Positions 1-5,619 of a DNA stretch of 7,234 nt are shown piece by piece. Every line of letters starts with the position of its first letter. Within the stretch, counting starts at the first letter, position 1. The notes beneath the pieces are model-generated. The model was not told where the DNA came from, ran no database searches, and saw nothing but the letters and a program-made list of their open reading frames with translations. The position numbers and the translations under genes were made by a program. Location: the NCBI GenBank assembly GCA_021820165.1, contig JAKADW010000098.1, positions 1 to 7,234 of the forward strand. Direction: 5' to 3'. This stretch comes from Bacillota bacterium. GTDB taxonomy: Bacteria > Bacillota_E > Sulfobacillia > Sulfobacillales > Sulfobacillaceae.

Positions 1-264
1 GGTATCTCCCACGTACACCGGGGCTTTAAAGGAAGCCGTTTGGCTGAGGTAAATAGCGCCCGGCCCCGGGAGCCGTTCGCCCAAAAGCGCCGAAACTAAA
101 CTCATGATCAGTGCCCCGTGAGCAATGGGACGCCCGAACCGGGTCTTGGCGGCGAATCCGGGATCGAGATGAAGCGGATTGTGATCGCCCGACACATCGG
201 CGAAGCGACGAACCATACTCGCGTTCACCAGGTGTCGCGACTGAACATGCTGGCCAACCTCCAC
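1..264 (-). CDS. MaoC/PhaJ-like (R)-specific enoyl-CoA hydratase, N-terminal part (runs off the left edge)
   Basis: Only the first 88 codons are present; the family is usually about 130-160 residues. The hydratase-2 signature is plain: FADVSGDHNPLHLD at residues 21-34, with Asp27 and His32 matching the catalytic Asp and His of Aeromonas PhaJ. It is followed by FGRPIAHGALIMS (43-55), which packs against the active site, and by LSQTASFKAPVYVGDT (73-88), a typical hot-dog-fold strand. The family adds water to trans-2-enoyl-CoA to give (R)-3-hydroxyacyl-CoA, linking beta-oxidation with polyhydroxyalkanoate or related acyl-CoA metabolism; the substrate here cannot be read from sequence. I chose the GTG at 264 because GGAGGG lies 7 nt upstream and the resulting MEVGQ start matches the family N-terminus. 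An in-frame GTG at 279 is the alternative. The gene begins 40 nt after the DUF1348 stop on the same strand, so co-transcription is likely. Confidence 0.9.
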   Translation of the reverse strand, partial: MEVGQHVQSRHLVNASMVRRFADVSGDHNPLHLDPGFAAKTRFGRPIAHGALIMSLVSALLGERLPGPGAIYLSQTASFKAPVYVGDT

Positions 265-271
265 TTGTATT

Positions 272-277
272 CCCTCC
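272..277 (-). promoter_or_regulatory. Shine-Dalgarno site fixing the hydratase GTG start
   Basis: GGAGGG on the minus strand is separated by 7 nt from the GTG at 264-262. The competing GTG at 279 has no comparable site upstream, so this element decides the start. Confidence 0.65.
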
Positions 278-304
278 ACTCCATTGGGCCTGTCGGCGGC
301 TTTC

Positions 305-787
305 TCACAAAGGAATCGGGAACGCCTCCAATTCTCCGACGTCGTCCGGCCGATGGCCCAGTGGCCAATGAAAGAGGCGGTCCTGCTCTCGAATGGGAAG
401 GTCATTAATCGACGCATGCCGACGCATCATGAGGCCCATCGCGTTGAATTGCCACATTTCGTTGCCGTAGGATCGGTACCAATGTCCCGAGTCATCGTGC
501 CATTCATAGGCAAAACGGACAGCAATGCGGTCTTCGTGAAATGCCCAGAGGCTTTTGATTAACCGATAGTCTAGTTCGCGTGCCCACTTACGTTTCAGGA
601 AGGCCACGATTTCCTCACGACCCGAGATAAACTCGGACCGATTGCGCCATTGGCTATCAGGGCTATATGCCAAAGCGACCTTCAGAGGGTCACGGGTGTT
701 CCACGCATTTTCTGCCATCCGGACCTTGGTTCGTGCACTCTCCGCATCGAAAGGGGGAAAGGGGGGCCGAGATTCTACATTAGACAT
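305..787 (-). CDS. DUF1348 / NTF2-like (SnoaL-type fold) family protein
   Basis: The protein is 160 residues from the ATG at 787, the usual size for DUF1348 (PF07080), a family of small cone-shaped NTF2-like proteins. Recognisable family blocks are RPPFPPF near the N-terminus (7-13), the helix [10 protein letters not shown] (25-34), [10 protein letters not shown] (41-50), [16 protein letters not shown] (63-78), the strand [17 protein letters not shown] (87-103), [10 protein letters not shown] (105-114) and [11 protein letters not shown] (122-132), ending near [10 protein letters not shown]. It looks complete and undamaged. It has no signal peptide, so it is probably cytosolic. No reaction is firmly established for the family, so I assign no activity. 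The frame stays open to 889, but the upstream 34 codons do not look like the family and overlap a promoter candidate. AGGTGGTGA just before the tandem ATGs (790 and 787) supports the shorter form; 790 would add one residue. A hydratase gene follows 40 nt downstream. Confidence 0.9.
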   Translation of the reverse strand: MSNVESRPPFPPFDAESARTKVRMAENAWNTRDPLKVALAYSPDSQWRNRSEFISGREEIVAFLKRKWARELDYRLIKSLWAFHEDRIAVRFAYEWHDDSGHWYRSYGNEMWQFNAMGLMMRRHASINDLPIREQDRLFHWPLGHRPDDVGELEAFPIPL

Positions 788-1207
788 CATATCACCACCT
801 ATGACGTTTCTATTTCTTACCATGGCGAAGGTGAAACAGCCTGTCAAGACCGGAGCGTAGGTTGTCCTCGGTTCATTAGATGGGCGCACGCTTCATCAAA
901 ATACCGCGTACCGATTTTCTAGGATAACGGCGCCGGTGCTCCGAGGCGCGTAGATTGGGCAGCTCGAAGACTGCCTAGAGGACCGGATTCGGAAGCGCAC
1001 TCCGGGGCATCTGCGTCGTGCCGGGGTTGGGTGCCCTCATAGCCGGACGGCGATGCTCCTGGGCTCATCATCGGCATTAGTCTTGGGACGTGTTGCACGC
1101 AGATTGTCCGGGCTGCCTTCGGAGGCTATCGCCTAGTCCCCTCAGCGATGGATGGTCAAGGTATTGGCAGAGGGTATCCTGGCCAAATTGGTGCCGTCAG
1201 CCCATCG
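788..1207. other. Gene-free interval between the EAL gene and the DUF1348 gene
   Basis: These 420 bases carry no ORF that resembles a known protein and has a ribosome site. The DUF1348 promoter candidate lies at its left end. Two small inverted repeats are visible: GCGCC/GGCGC at 930-949, and GCCT-TCGG-AGGC in the GCCTTCGGAGGC stretch near 1114-1125. Neither is followed by a T-run on either strand, so I do not call a terminator for the EAL gene. One plus-strand frame is open from 954 to a TAG at 1134-1136 and again to a TAA near 1209, giving somewhat protein-like stretches (MLLGSSSALVLGRVARR, then KVLAEGILAKLVPSAHRYGR). This could be a decayed gene or chance. Confidence 0.5.
819..847 (-). promoter_or_regulatory. 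Candidate sigma-A-type promoter for the DUF1348-hydratase pair
   Basis: On the minus strand a perfect -35 box TTGACA (847-842) is followed after 17 nt by CATGGT (824-819), which matches TATAAT at only three of six positions. Transcription would start roughly 20-30 nt before the ATG at 787 and leave the AGGTGGTGA ribosome site intact. The -35 box and placement are good; the -10 is weak. Confidence 0.4.
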
Positions 1208-1933
1208 TTACGGACGATAATGCACCCCAGCTACAGAGTTCCCATCTGTGGGGAGGAACACCGCGGTCACGGGATTAGCGGCCGGCTTTCCCAAAAGAAA
1301 TCCTTGCCCGACCTGGACCCCAAGCTCTCGTACCACCACCAGTTCCTGGGGCGTTTCGATTCCTTCCGCGAGAAGTGTGATCCCTAATTCCTGGCACATC
1401 CCGACCATGTGACGCACGATAATTTGGCGCTGCGAATCTTGGTCCAAGTTGGCGATGATGACCCGGTCCAATTTGAGCACGTCTGGCCGCAAGGTTAATA
1501 GGGCCCCGATTCCCATGTAGCCTGCGCCATAGTCATCCAACGCAATCGCATGGCCAGCCGAACGCCAGCCCTCGACCTGCTCCAGCAATAGTGCATTGGT
1601 GAGCACTGGCTGTTGTTCGGAAATTTCCAGGACCACGCGCCGGGGATCGACCTCAAGATGCCCTGGTAGTGCCGGAATATCGGGGGATAGGGCATCAATA
1701 TTCATAAAAAGTTTTTGTGTCGGTGGCAGGTCCTTCAGGCGGCGAAGGCTTAAATCACGGGCAATGGCTTCCAAGGTGACCCGGTGGCCCAATGCCGTCG
1801 CTTTTTCAAACAGGGCGTGTGGCGATTCCCAGGCGGTGCCCGGCTCCCCCCGTAATAGCGCTTCGTGGGCCAACACGGTCCCAGTTTGCAAATCAACAAT
1901 CGGTTGAAGGGCCGACCACAAGCCGTAACCCAT
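1208..1933 (-). CDS. Stand-alone EAL-domain cyclic-di-GMP phosphodiesterase
   Basis: The 241-residue product is essentially one EAL domain with no attached sensor, receiver or GGDEF domain and no membrane segment, so it should be a cytosolic enzyme hydrolysing c-di-GMP to pGpG. Family active-site motifs appear in order: ALQPIVD near the N-terminus, HEALLR with the EAL Glu at 24, LFMNID with Asn78, LEISE (102-106), LDDYGAGY with Asp133 and Asp134, LKLDR with Lys154, LLAEGIET with Glu190 and Glu193, and GQGFLLGKP with Gln210. All metal-binding and catalytic positions are occupied, so activity is expected. The loop-6 motif, usually DDFGTG, reads DDYGAG, a mild change. The ATG at 1933 was chosen because AGGAGG sits 8 nt before it; an upstream GTG at 1942 overlaps that ribosome site. 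It is divergent from the diguanylate cyclase, suggesting opposing enzymes under related control. Confidence 0.95.
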   Translation of the reverse strand: MGYGLWSALQPIVDLQTGTVLAHEALLRGEPGTAWESPHALFEKATALGHRVTLEAIARDLSLRRLKDLPPTQKLFMNIDALSPDIPALPGHLEVDPRRVVLEISEQQPVLTNALLLEQVEGWRSAGHAIALDDYGAGYMGIGALLTLRPDVLKLDRVIIANLDQDSQRQIIVRHMVGMCQELGITLLAEGIETPQELVVVRELGVQVGQGFLLGKPAANPVTAVFLPTDGNSVAGVHYRP

Positions 1934-1941
1934 TCTGTGCA

Positions 1942-1947
1942 CCTCCT
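1942..1947 (-). promoter_or_regulatory. Perfect Shine-Dalgarno (AGGAGG) fixing the EAL start
   Basis: AGGAGG lies 8 nt before the ATG at 1933-1931. An in-frame GTG at 1942-1940 shares a base with this site and so cannot be served by it, which makes the shorter 241-residue protein the better call. Confidence 0.8.
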
Positions 1948-1978
1948 TGTGCCATGGCGTTTGGGATTCTTTAAATCA

Positions 1979-2018
1979 CTTTGGGGCAGTCCCCAAGAAC
2001 TCCTCTTTTGAGGCCCCC
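1979..2018. repeat. Cluster of inverted repeats in the divergent EAL/GGDEF spacer
   Basis: A perfect inverted repeat TTGGGG-CAGT-CCCCAA occupies 1981-1996, and CCTC-TTTT-GAGG follows at 2002-2013. GGGGC at 1983-1987 can also pair with GCCCC at 2013-2017, so the first stem and this longer-range stem exclude each other. The cluster lies about 50-85 nt upstream of the EAL start. On the minus strand no T-run follows. On the plus strand TCTTTTTTC follows at 2019-2027, but the adjacent stem is only 4 bp. It could be an operator for a dimeric regulator, a 5'-leader structure, or chance in a G/C-run-rich spacer. Confidence 0.4.
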
Positions 2019-2156
2019 TCTTTTTTCTGTGGAACGAACGCCACAGGGGTGTGCCGGAGAAGATAGGCAAATAATGCTTTTCGGAGGGTACTGGGTTGAA
2101 TCAAGAGTGCTATTTTCCACGGCTCTTCAAAGAGGAAAGAGGGGAATTCACGGCGA

Positions 2157-2957
2157 ATGCTGGATAAAGGTTGCACGAGTCAGCAAGGACGTGATTCTAT
2201 TCGCCAGCGACGTCGTTTCGGAAAGCTCTCTTCCAATTCACCGGTCGGGGCCCGTCTACAGCGGCGGGGGGGGATGTTCGTGGGAATTTATATTGCCCTC
2301 ACTCTCGTAGTTCTGGGGATACCGCTTGGGACGCGCTGGGCCGCGGTCCCCCATGCGATCCTCGGCGGAATCGGTGCCGAGATTGGTTTGACATTCGTCT
2401 TGTTTGGCGTTTTGTGGAGGATTGTCCGACACGAGCTTTGGCTTCCGTTGCAATATCGCGCTGAGTTCGATGAGTTAACGGGTCTTAGGCGGCCCGCGAG
2501 CTTTTGGGAACACTGCACCGCGCAGGTGGCGGCCGCGGCTCGTGGCCAATATCCGCTGGCGTTTCTTTTCTTAGACCTCGACGCCTTCAAAGCCATCAAT
2601 GACCGATATGGCCACGCGGCCGGCGATGCCGTGTTGCGGGAGGTGGGTGCGCAATTGCGTGATGTGGCACGGCGTACCGACATTTTAGGCCGGTTAGGCG
2701 GGGAAGAGTTCGGCTGGGTTTTGCCGGACACCACGACCGCCGAGGCCCAAGCCGCGGCTCAGCGGCTATTGGAGCGGCTCCAAACATCCCCCATTGGAGG
2801 AATACCCGGAGTTTCATTCTCCGGCGGCATCGCCGGGATGCAGGGATCGGAACCGAACCCGCCCACGGCTTGGCAATTAGCACACGCGGCCGATCGAGCG
2901 CTTTACCAGGCTAAGGCTTCCGGCAAGGCCTGCGTCGCGTTGGCAGAAGGCGCGTAG
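2157..2957 (+). CDS. Membrane-anchored GGDEF diguanylate cyclase
   Basis: The protein makes c-di-GMP from two GTP. From the ATG at 2157 it has 266 residues: a basic, Arg-rich leader (1-39), a first hydrophobic segment (about 40-58), a very short loop, a second hydrophobic segment (about 64-87), then a cytoplasmic GGDEF domain opening with the family motif FDELTGL (104-110). Asp140 in FLDLDAFKAIND and the signature GGEEF (181-185) give a complete active site. RRTD (172-175), five residues before the signature, is a canonical RxxD inhibitory site, so product feedback is likely. There is no extracellular sensor domain, only the two-helix anchor. The start is uncertain: the ATG at 2157 has GAGGGG 12 nt upstream, a long spacing, whereas the ATG at 2274 begins directly at the first hydrophobic segment but is preceded only by a run of eight G (227-residue form). 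The EAL gene diverges from it, so local c-di-GMP turnover is probably balanced between the two. Confidence 0.93.
   Translation: MLDKGCTSQQGRDSIRQRRRFGKLSSNSPVGARLQRRGGMFVGIYIALTLVVLGIPLGTRWAAVPHAILGGIGAEIGLTFVLFGVLWRIVRHELWLPLQYRAEFDELTGLRRPASFWEHCTAQVAAAARGQYPLAFLFLDLDAFKAINDRYGHAAGDAVLREVGAQLRDVARRTDILGRLGGEEFGWVLPDTTTAEAQAAAQRLLERLQTSPIGGIPGVSFSGGIAGMQGSEPNPPTAWQLAHAADRALYQAKASGKACVALAEGA
2266..2273 (+). repeat. Homopolymeric G tract (eight G) in the cyclase N-terminal coding region
   Basis: Eight consecutive G bases sit immediately before the internal ATG at 2274 and encode the Gly-Gly preceding Met40 of the long cyclase form. Tracts of this kind can slip during replication. A one-base change would shift the frame of the long form but not of a protein begun at 2274. 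Confidence 0.9.
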
Positions 2958-3040
2958 CGTGAGGTTCCTAATCGGGCGTCAATAGACCCGACGGGTGAGG
3001 ATGGACTCCGAGCTACCATCAGATTCCGTTCCTTTCCGAC

Positions 3041-3073
3041 AAAAAAGGGAGGCCACCCTAAGGCAGCCTCCCT
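3041..3073 (-). terminator. Rho-independent terminator of the solute-binding lipoprotein gene
   Basis: On the minus strand an 8-bp perfect stem, AGGGAGGC (3073-3066) with GCCTCCCT (3053-3046), encloses a 12-nt loop and runs straight into TTTTTT (3046-3041, sharing the last stem base). It begins 14 nt after the lipoprotein stop codon. Read on the plus strand, no T-run follows the stem, so it should act mainly on minus-strand transcripts and is not an obvious terminator for the convergent cyclase gene. Confidence 0.9.
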
Positions 3074-3086
3074 GATACGATGTCCG

Positions 3087-4871
3087 TTATTTAGACACCC
3101 ACCAGTATTGCATTTGTGGGAAGCCCACGGACGCGTCCGCATACTTCACTGAGCCGTGGACGTTAGGCGCATGCACGGCCAACGTACCGACGTTGTTCTG
3201 CCAAAGGACCGGAAGGTGCTTGGCGGTGAAGTCCTCATATTGGTAGAACACTTTAAGCGATTGGGCCGCCGTGGGATAGGGCCGATGCGTGGCCGCAATC
3301 AGGGCATCCTCGGTCGGGTTACTGTAGCCAAATCCAGAAGGCGCTTTGGTGGCGAACAACTGCCCTCCTGTCGGCCAATAGCCGGGCCCGTCATAGAACC
3401 AAGCGAGACCGGTCGCCATGTCCCACCGTGACGACTCGCTGGGGCTATAGGTAATTTCCTCTAGTTGGTTTGCCTGCATGCCTTGGAGCGAGACCTTGAT
3501 CCCTGCCTTGGCCCAGTCGGCCTGCATGAGCTGGACTTCCGTCTGCTCCGATTGTGTCCCGGTTGGATAGGCGAGGGTGAGCACCAATGGGTGACCATGC
3601 CGAGTCATCACCCCGCTGACCATCTTCCAGCCGTGGCTTTCCAAGAGCTTTTGTGCCTTAGACGGGCTGTACGGATACGGGTTCTTTGCCAAAGCCGGGT
3701 CAAAGAAGTTGGTTTTCGGCGTGGATGGAATTGGCCCGTAGATAGGCGGCGCGTATCCGTGGTAAATGGATTGGTCAATCGCCTTGCGGTCAATGCTCAT
3801 CTGCAGCGCTTGGCGGATATAGAGCTTGTCCATCAGCGATTTGACCGGCGATCCGGGGAACATGTTCAACTGCGTCTCAAAGTAGCCAAAGAGGTATTGA
3901 GGCGTGATTACGTCGCCGAGGCTGGTTAATGCCGAGCGTGACCCGTACTGGGAGAGGTCGAGGTAGCCGACGTTGACTGTCCCGGTCTTCAAGGCTCCAA
4001 ATTCGCTGGAGGACGAGCCTTGATAGTCGAAGTAGATTGCCTTCACCTTGCTCTTGTGCCCGTCATACTTGGGATTCGGAACCAGTTCCCAGTATTGCGA
4101 TCGCTTGGTACGGCCGATTTCAAACGGTCCGTCGACAACCTTATCAAATTGCGGATTACTTCCCTGAGACCCCAGGTATTTGACCTCGTTCAAGATGTTC
4201 TTGTGGATATCCCACGCGGCCTTCGGCATTGGAATAACTTGGATGATGCCGTTGAAGATAAACCATTGCTGGTTGGCCGGCTTCTTAAGGGTAAAGGTGA
4301 CCTCATAGGGGTTATTGGCAACCACACTCGCGACACCGTTGGGGATATCGCCCGACCCAGCCCCTACATAGGGCCAGGGAGATGGGGCCTGGGACGAGGA
4401 AGCTTCTTTGATCACGTTCCAGGAGAAGAGGATGTCTTGGCTGGTGACGGGCTGACCATTAGACCAATGCCACTTCTTGTGCAAGAAGACATGGTACACC
4501 GTACCTGCTTTGTTATAGGTAATTTTTTTGGCGATGGAGGAATTCCAGTTAATCGTATAGTTGGCATTGACCCAAAGAAGAGGCTTGTACATCTGATAGA
4601 TGAACTGGAAATTCTGGATGCTGTCATAGCTGGCATTGACAATGGGCAGAAACCAGTTCAGGCTCGAGGCTGGTGTTTCCGCATAATTGATGACCCCGTT
4701 GGGGTTCGGCGTAGCCGTGCCCGAGCTCGTTGGGCTGGTTTTAGCCGTGGTGCCGCAGGCTGCAGCAAGCGTCATCACGCCCGCCATGAGGGCCGCCAAT
4801 GAGAGGGCTCTCTTTGTTCGGCGCGGGGACGGGGAATCGTGGAATGAGTGTGGCGAAGATTGTCGTGGCAT
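3087..4871 (-). CDS. Family-5 extracellular solute-binding lipoprotein (Opp/Dpp type)
   Basis: The 594-residue protein is the size of oligopeptide/dipeptide ABC-transporter binding proteins (SBP_bac_5, PF00496). A basic N-region and hydrophobic core (about 22-37) lead to a lipobox LAAAC with Cys39, then a Thr/Ser/Pro linker to about 58, so the mature protein should be lipid-anchored outside the membrane. Family landmarks are VFLHKKWHWSNGQPVTSQD (128-146; usually W-S-D-G-x-P-V-T) and IRQALQMSIDRKAI (about 353-366), followed by a G-Y-A-P-P...G-P-I-P segment and YSPSKAQKLLESHGW. Ligand cannot be deduced; members bind peptides, nickel, opines or sugars. The ATG at 4871 has GGGGG 8 nt upstream, a modest ribosome site. 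It lies 133 nt after the histidine phosphatase gene, has no permease or ATPase neighbour in view, and is closed by a strong terminator, so it is a lone binding protein or the last gene of a longer transcript. Confidence 0.93.
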   Translation of the reverse strand: MPRQSSPHSFHDSPSPRRTKRALSLAALMAGVMTLAAACGTTAKTSPTSSGTATPNPNGVINYAETPASSLNWFLPIVNASYDSIQNFQFIYQMYKPLLWVNANYTINWNSSIAKKITYNKAGTVYHVFLHKKWHWSNGQPVTSQDILFSWNVIKEASSSQAPSPWPYVGAGSGDIPNGVASVVANNPYEVTFTLKKPANQQWFIFNGIIQVIPMPKAAWDIHKNILNEVKYLGSQGSNPQFDKVVDGPFEIGRTKRSQYWELVPNPKYDGHKSKVKAIYFDYQGSSSSEFGALKTGTVNVGYLDLSQYGSRSALTSLGDVITPQYLFGYFETQLNMFPGSPVKSLMDKLYIRQALQMSIDRKAIDQSIYHGYAPPIYGPIPSTPKTNFFDPALAKNPYPYSPSKAQKLLESHGWKMVSGVMTRHGHPLVLTLAYPTGTQSEQTEVQLMQADWAKAGIKVSLQGMQANQLEEITYSPSESSRWDMATGLAWFYDGPGYWPTGGQLFATKAPSGFGYSNPTEDALIAATHRPYPTAAQSLKVFYQYEDFTAKHLPVLWQNNVGTLAVHAPNVHGSVKYADASVGFPQMQYWWVSK

Positions 4872-4924
4872 TGTTAGAGCCCCCTATATGGATTTACGAA
4901 GATTAAGCAAGAAAGTTTCGACAC

Positions 4925-4948
4925 GCGGGGAAATTTTCCTGCTCCCGC
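4925..4948. repeat. Nested inverted repeats upstream of the lipoprotein gene
   Basis: GCGGG (4925-4929) and CCCGC (4944-4948) flank a near-palindrome GGAAA-T-TTTCC (4929-4939). It lies about 55-75 nt before the lipoprotein ATG and just downstream of the phosphatase gene. No T-run suitable for a terminator follows on the minus strand. It may be an operator or a small RNA structure; equally it may be chance. Confidence 0.3.
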
Positions 4949-5004
4949 ATCGAACCAAGTTTTGGCTGTTTGAGGGAAAGAGTTGGGGGCGAGATGTGGA
5001 TTGT

Positions 5005-5619
5005 CTATTGCGGCGAACCTGCGCGACCTTGCTTGCCTTCCGTGCCGGGCGCGGGCGGCGATATCATGATCCCGAATGGACGTTCGACTACAGAGGTTTT
5101 TAGGTTGACGCGGGCGATGTCGGGCATCGCGATCTGTTCCCAGAGAGTAAGGGTCGGCGAGCGACGCATGAGGTGGCTCACGAGGAGGGTAAGAATGCGG
5201 CCATGGGAAACGACCACCGCTCGTTTCGGAGAAGCCGAACGCGAGGCTGCATGGGCGGCCTTCAGGATTCGCGTTAGCGCTCTCTCGGGGTTCTCCCAGC
5301 CCGTCTCAGGGTGGCCCTCGAATAGCCTCGCGAGTTGCTGGCGGAAGTCGTCGGGATGCTTGACAAGGGGAGCGCTGAGTTCCCGAAGATCGTCCATGAT
5401 GGTAAATCGGCAATAAGCGACTGGGCTCATCAATGCGCGAGCCGTTTCGATGGCCTTGGGTTCCGGGCTTGAGGCCACTAGACTGACGGTCTCCCAATCA
5501 ATCTCTTTCGCTAAGGTCGAGGCGGCGACGCGCCCCGCCTCGGTGAGAGGCCAGGTGGATGCGGGCTGACTAAAGTTTGGAGCGGTCTCGGCATGGCGAA
5601 CGAGATACAGGCTACACAT
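5005..5619 (-). CDS. Histidine phosphatase (phosphoglycerate mutase-like) family protein
   Basis: The 204-residue protein opens with SLYLVRHAET, the family signature, with Arg8 and the nucleophile His9. The catalytic-pocket Glu is probably Glu80 (DDLRELSAP), and the second pocket His is His139 in VVVSHGRIL. The region that normally reads S-S-x-x-x-R-A reads SSPEPKAIETA, so Lys55 replaces the usual pocket Arg. The family includes mutases, cofactor and sugar-phosphate phosphatases; the substrate here is open. The C-terminal tail (about 185-204) is Pro/Gly-rich and probably disordered. There is no signal peptide, so it is cytosolic. The frame extends to a TTG at 5652, but the ATG at 5619 places the signature at the usual distance from the N-terminus. 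That ATG overlaps the FnIII stop by 8 nt (ATGTGTAG) and lacks a strong ribosome site of its own, which points to translational coupling. Confidence 0.9.
   Translation of the reverse strand: MCSLYLVRHAETAPNFSQPASTWPLTEAGRVAASTLAKEIDWETVSLVASSPEPKAIETARALMSPVAYCRFTIMDDLRELSAPLVKHPDDFRQQLARLFEGHPETGWENPERALTRILKAAHAASRSASPKRAVVVSHGRILTLLVSHLMRRSPTLTLWEQIAMPDIARVNLKTSVVERPFGIMISPPAPGTEGKQGRAGSPQ

Larger units (their letters stand above)
1934..2156. other. Divergent regulatory spacer between the EAL and GGDEF genes
   Basis: This 223-bp spacer must hold the start signals of both c-di-GMP genes. It contains the EAL ribosome site, the inverted-repeat cluster at 1979-2018, an isolated -10-like AATAAT (2070-2075, plus strand) without a matching -35, and GGAGGG at 2083-2088 placed 7 nt before a TTG at 2096 that opens a 23-codon frame overlapping the cyclase ATG. 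A minus-strand frame of about 66 codons ending at 1976 also crosses it. I see no convincing complete promoter and no match to the known c-di-GMP riboswitch classes. Confidence 0.6.

Noticed and set aside
788..889. N-terminal extension of the DUF1348 protein to position 889
   Set aside because: The extra 34 codons do not resemble the family and cover the promoter candidate; a ribosome site fits the ATG at 787 or 790.
1934..2156. c-di-GMP riboswitch in the spacer between the two c-di-GMP genes
   Set aside because: I could not find the conserved core segments of the known c-di-GMP-I or -II aptamers on either strand; only simple inverted repeats are present.
2288..2734. 148-codon minus-strand frame opposite the cyclase gene
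   Set aside because: Antisense to intact GGDEF motifs, Arg/Ser-rich low-complexity translation, no ribosome site.
2958..3040. Terminator for the cyclase gene around 2974-2993 (CGGG...CCCG)
   Set aside because: The stem is only 4-5 bp with a mismatch or bulge, and no T-run follows on the plus strand.
4020..4802. 260-codon plus-strand frame opposite the lipoprotein gene
   Set aside because: It lies wholly antisense to a well-supported SBP_bac_5 gene and shows no recognisable domain; it is a shadow of that gene's codon bias. The same applies to 3465-3929.
4755..4824. Twin-arginine export signal in the solute-binding protein
   Set aside because: Two adjacent Arg are present (PRRTKR), but the following residues do not match R-R-x-F-L-K; the lipobox Cys explains export and anchoring through the Sec route.
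4872..4905. Promoter TTGCTT-16-TATAGG immediately before the lipoprotein gene
   Set aside because: The -10 would end only 15 nt from the ATG, so the transcript would lack the GGGGG ribosome site; the -35 also matches poorly.
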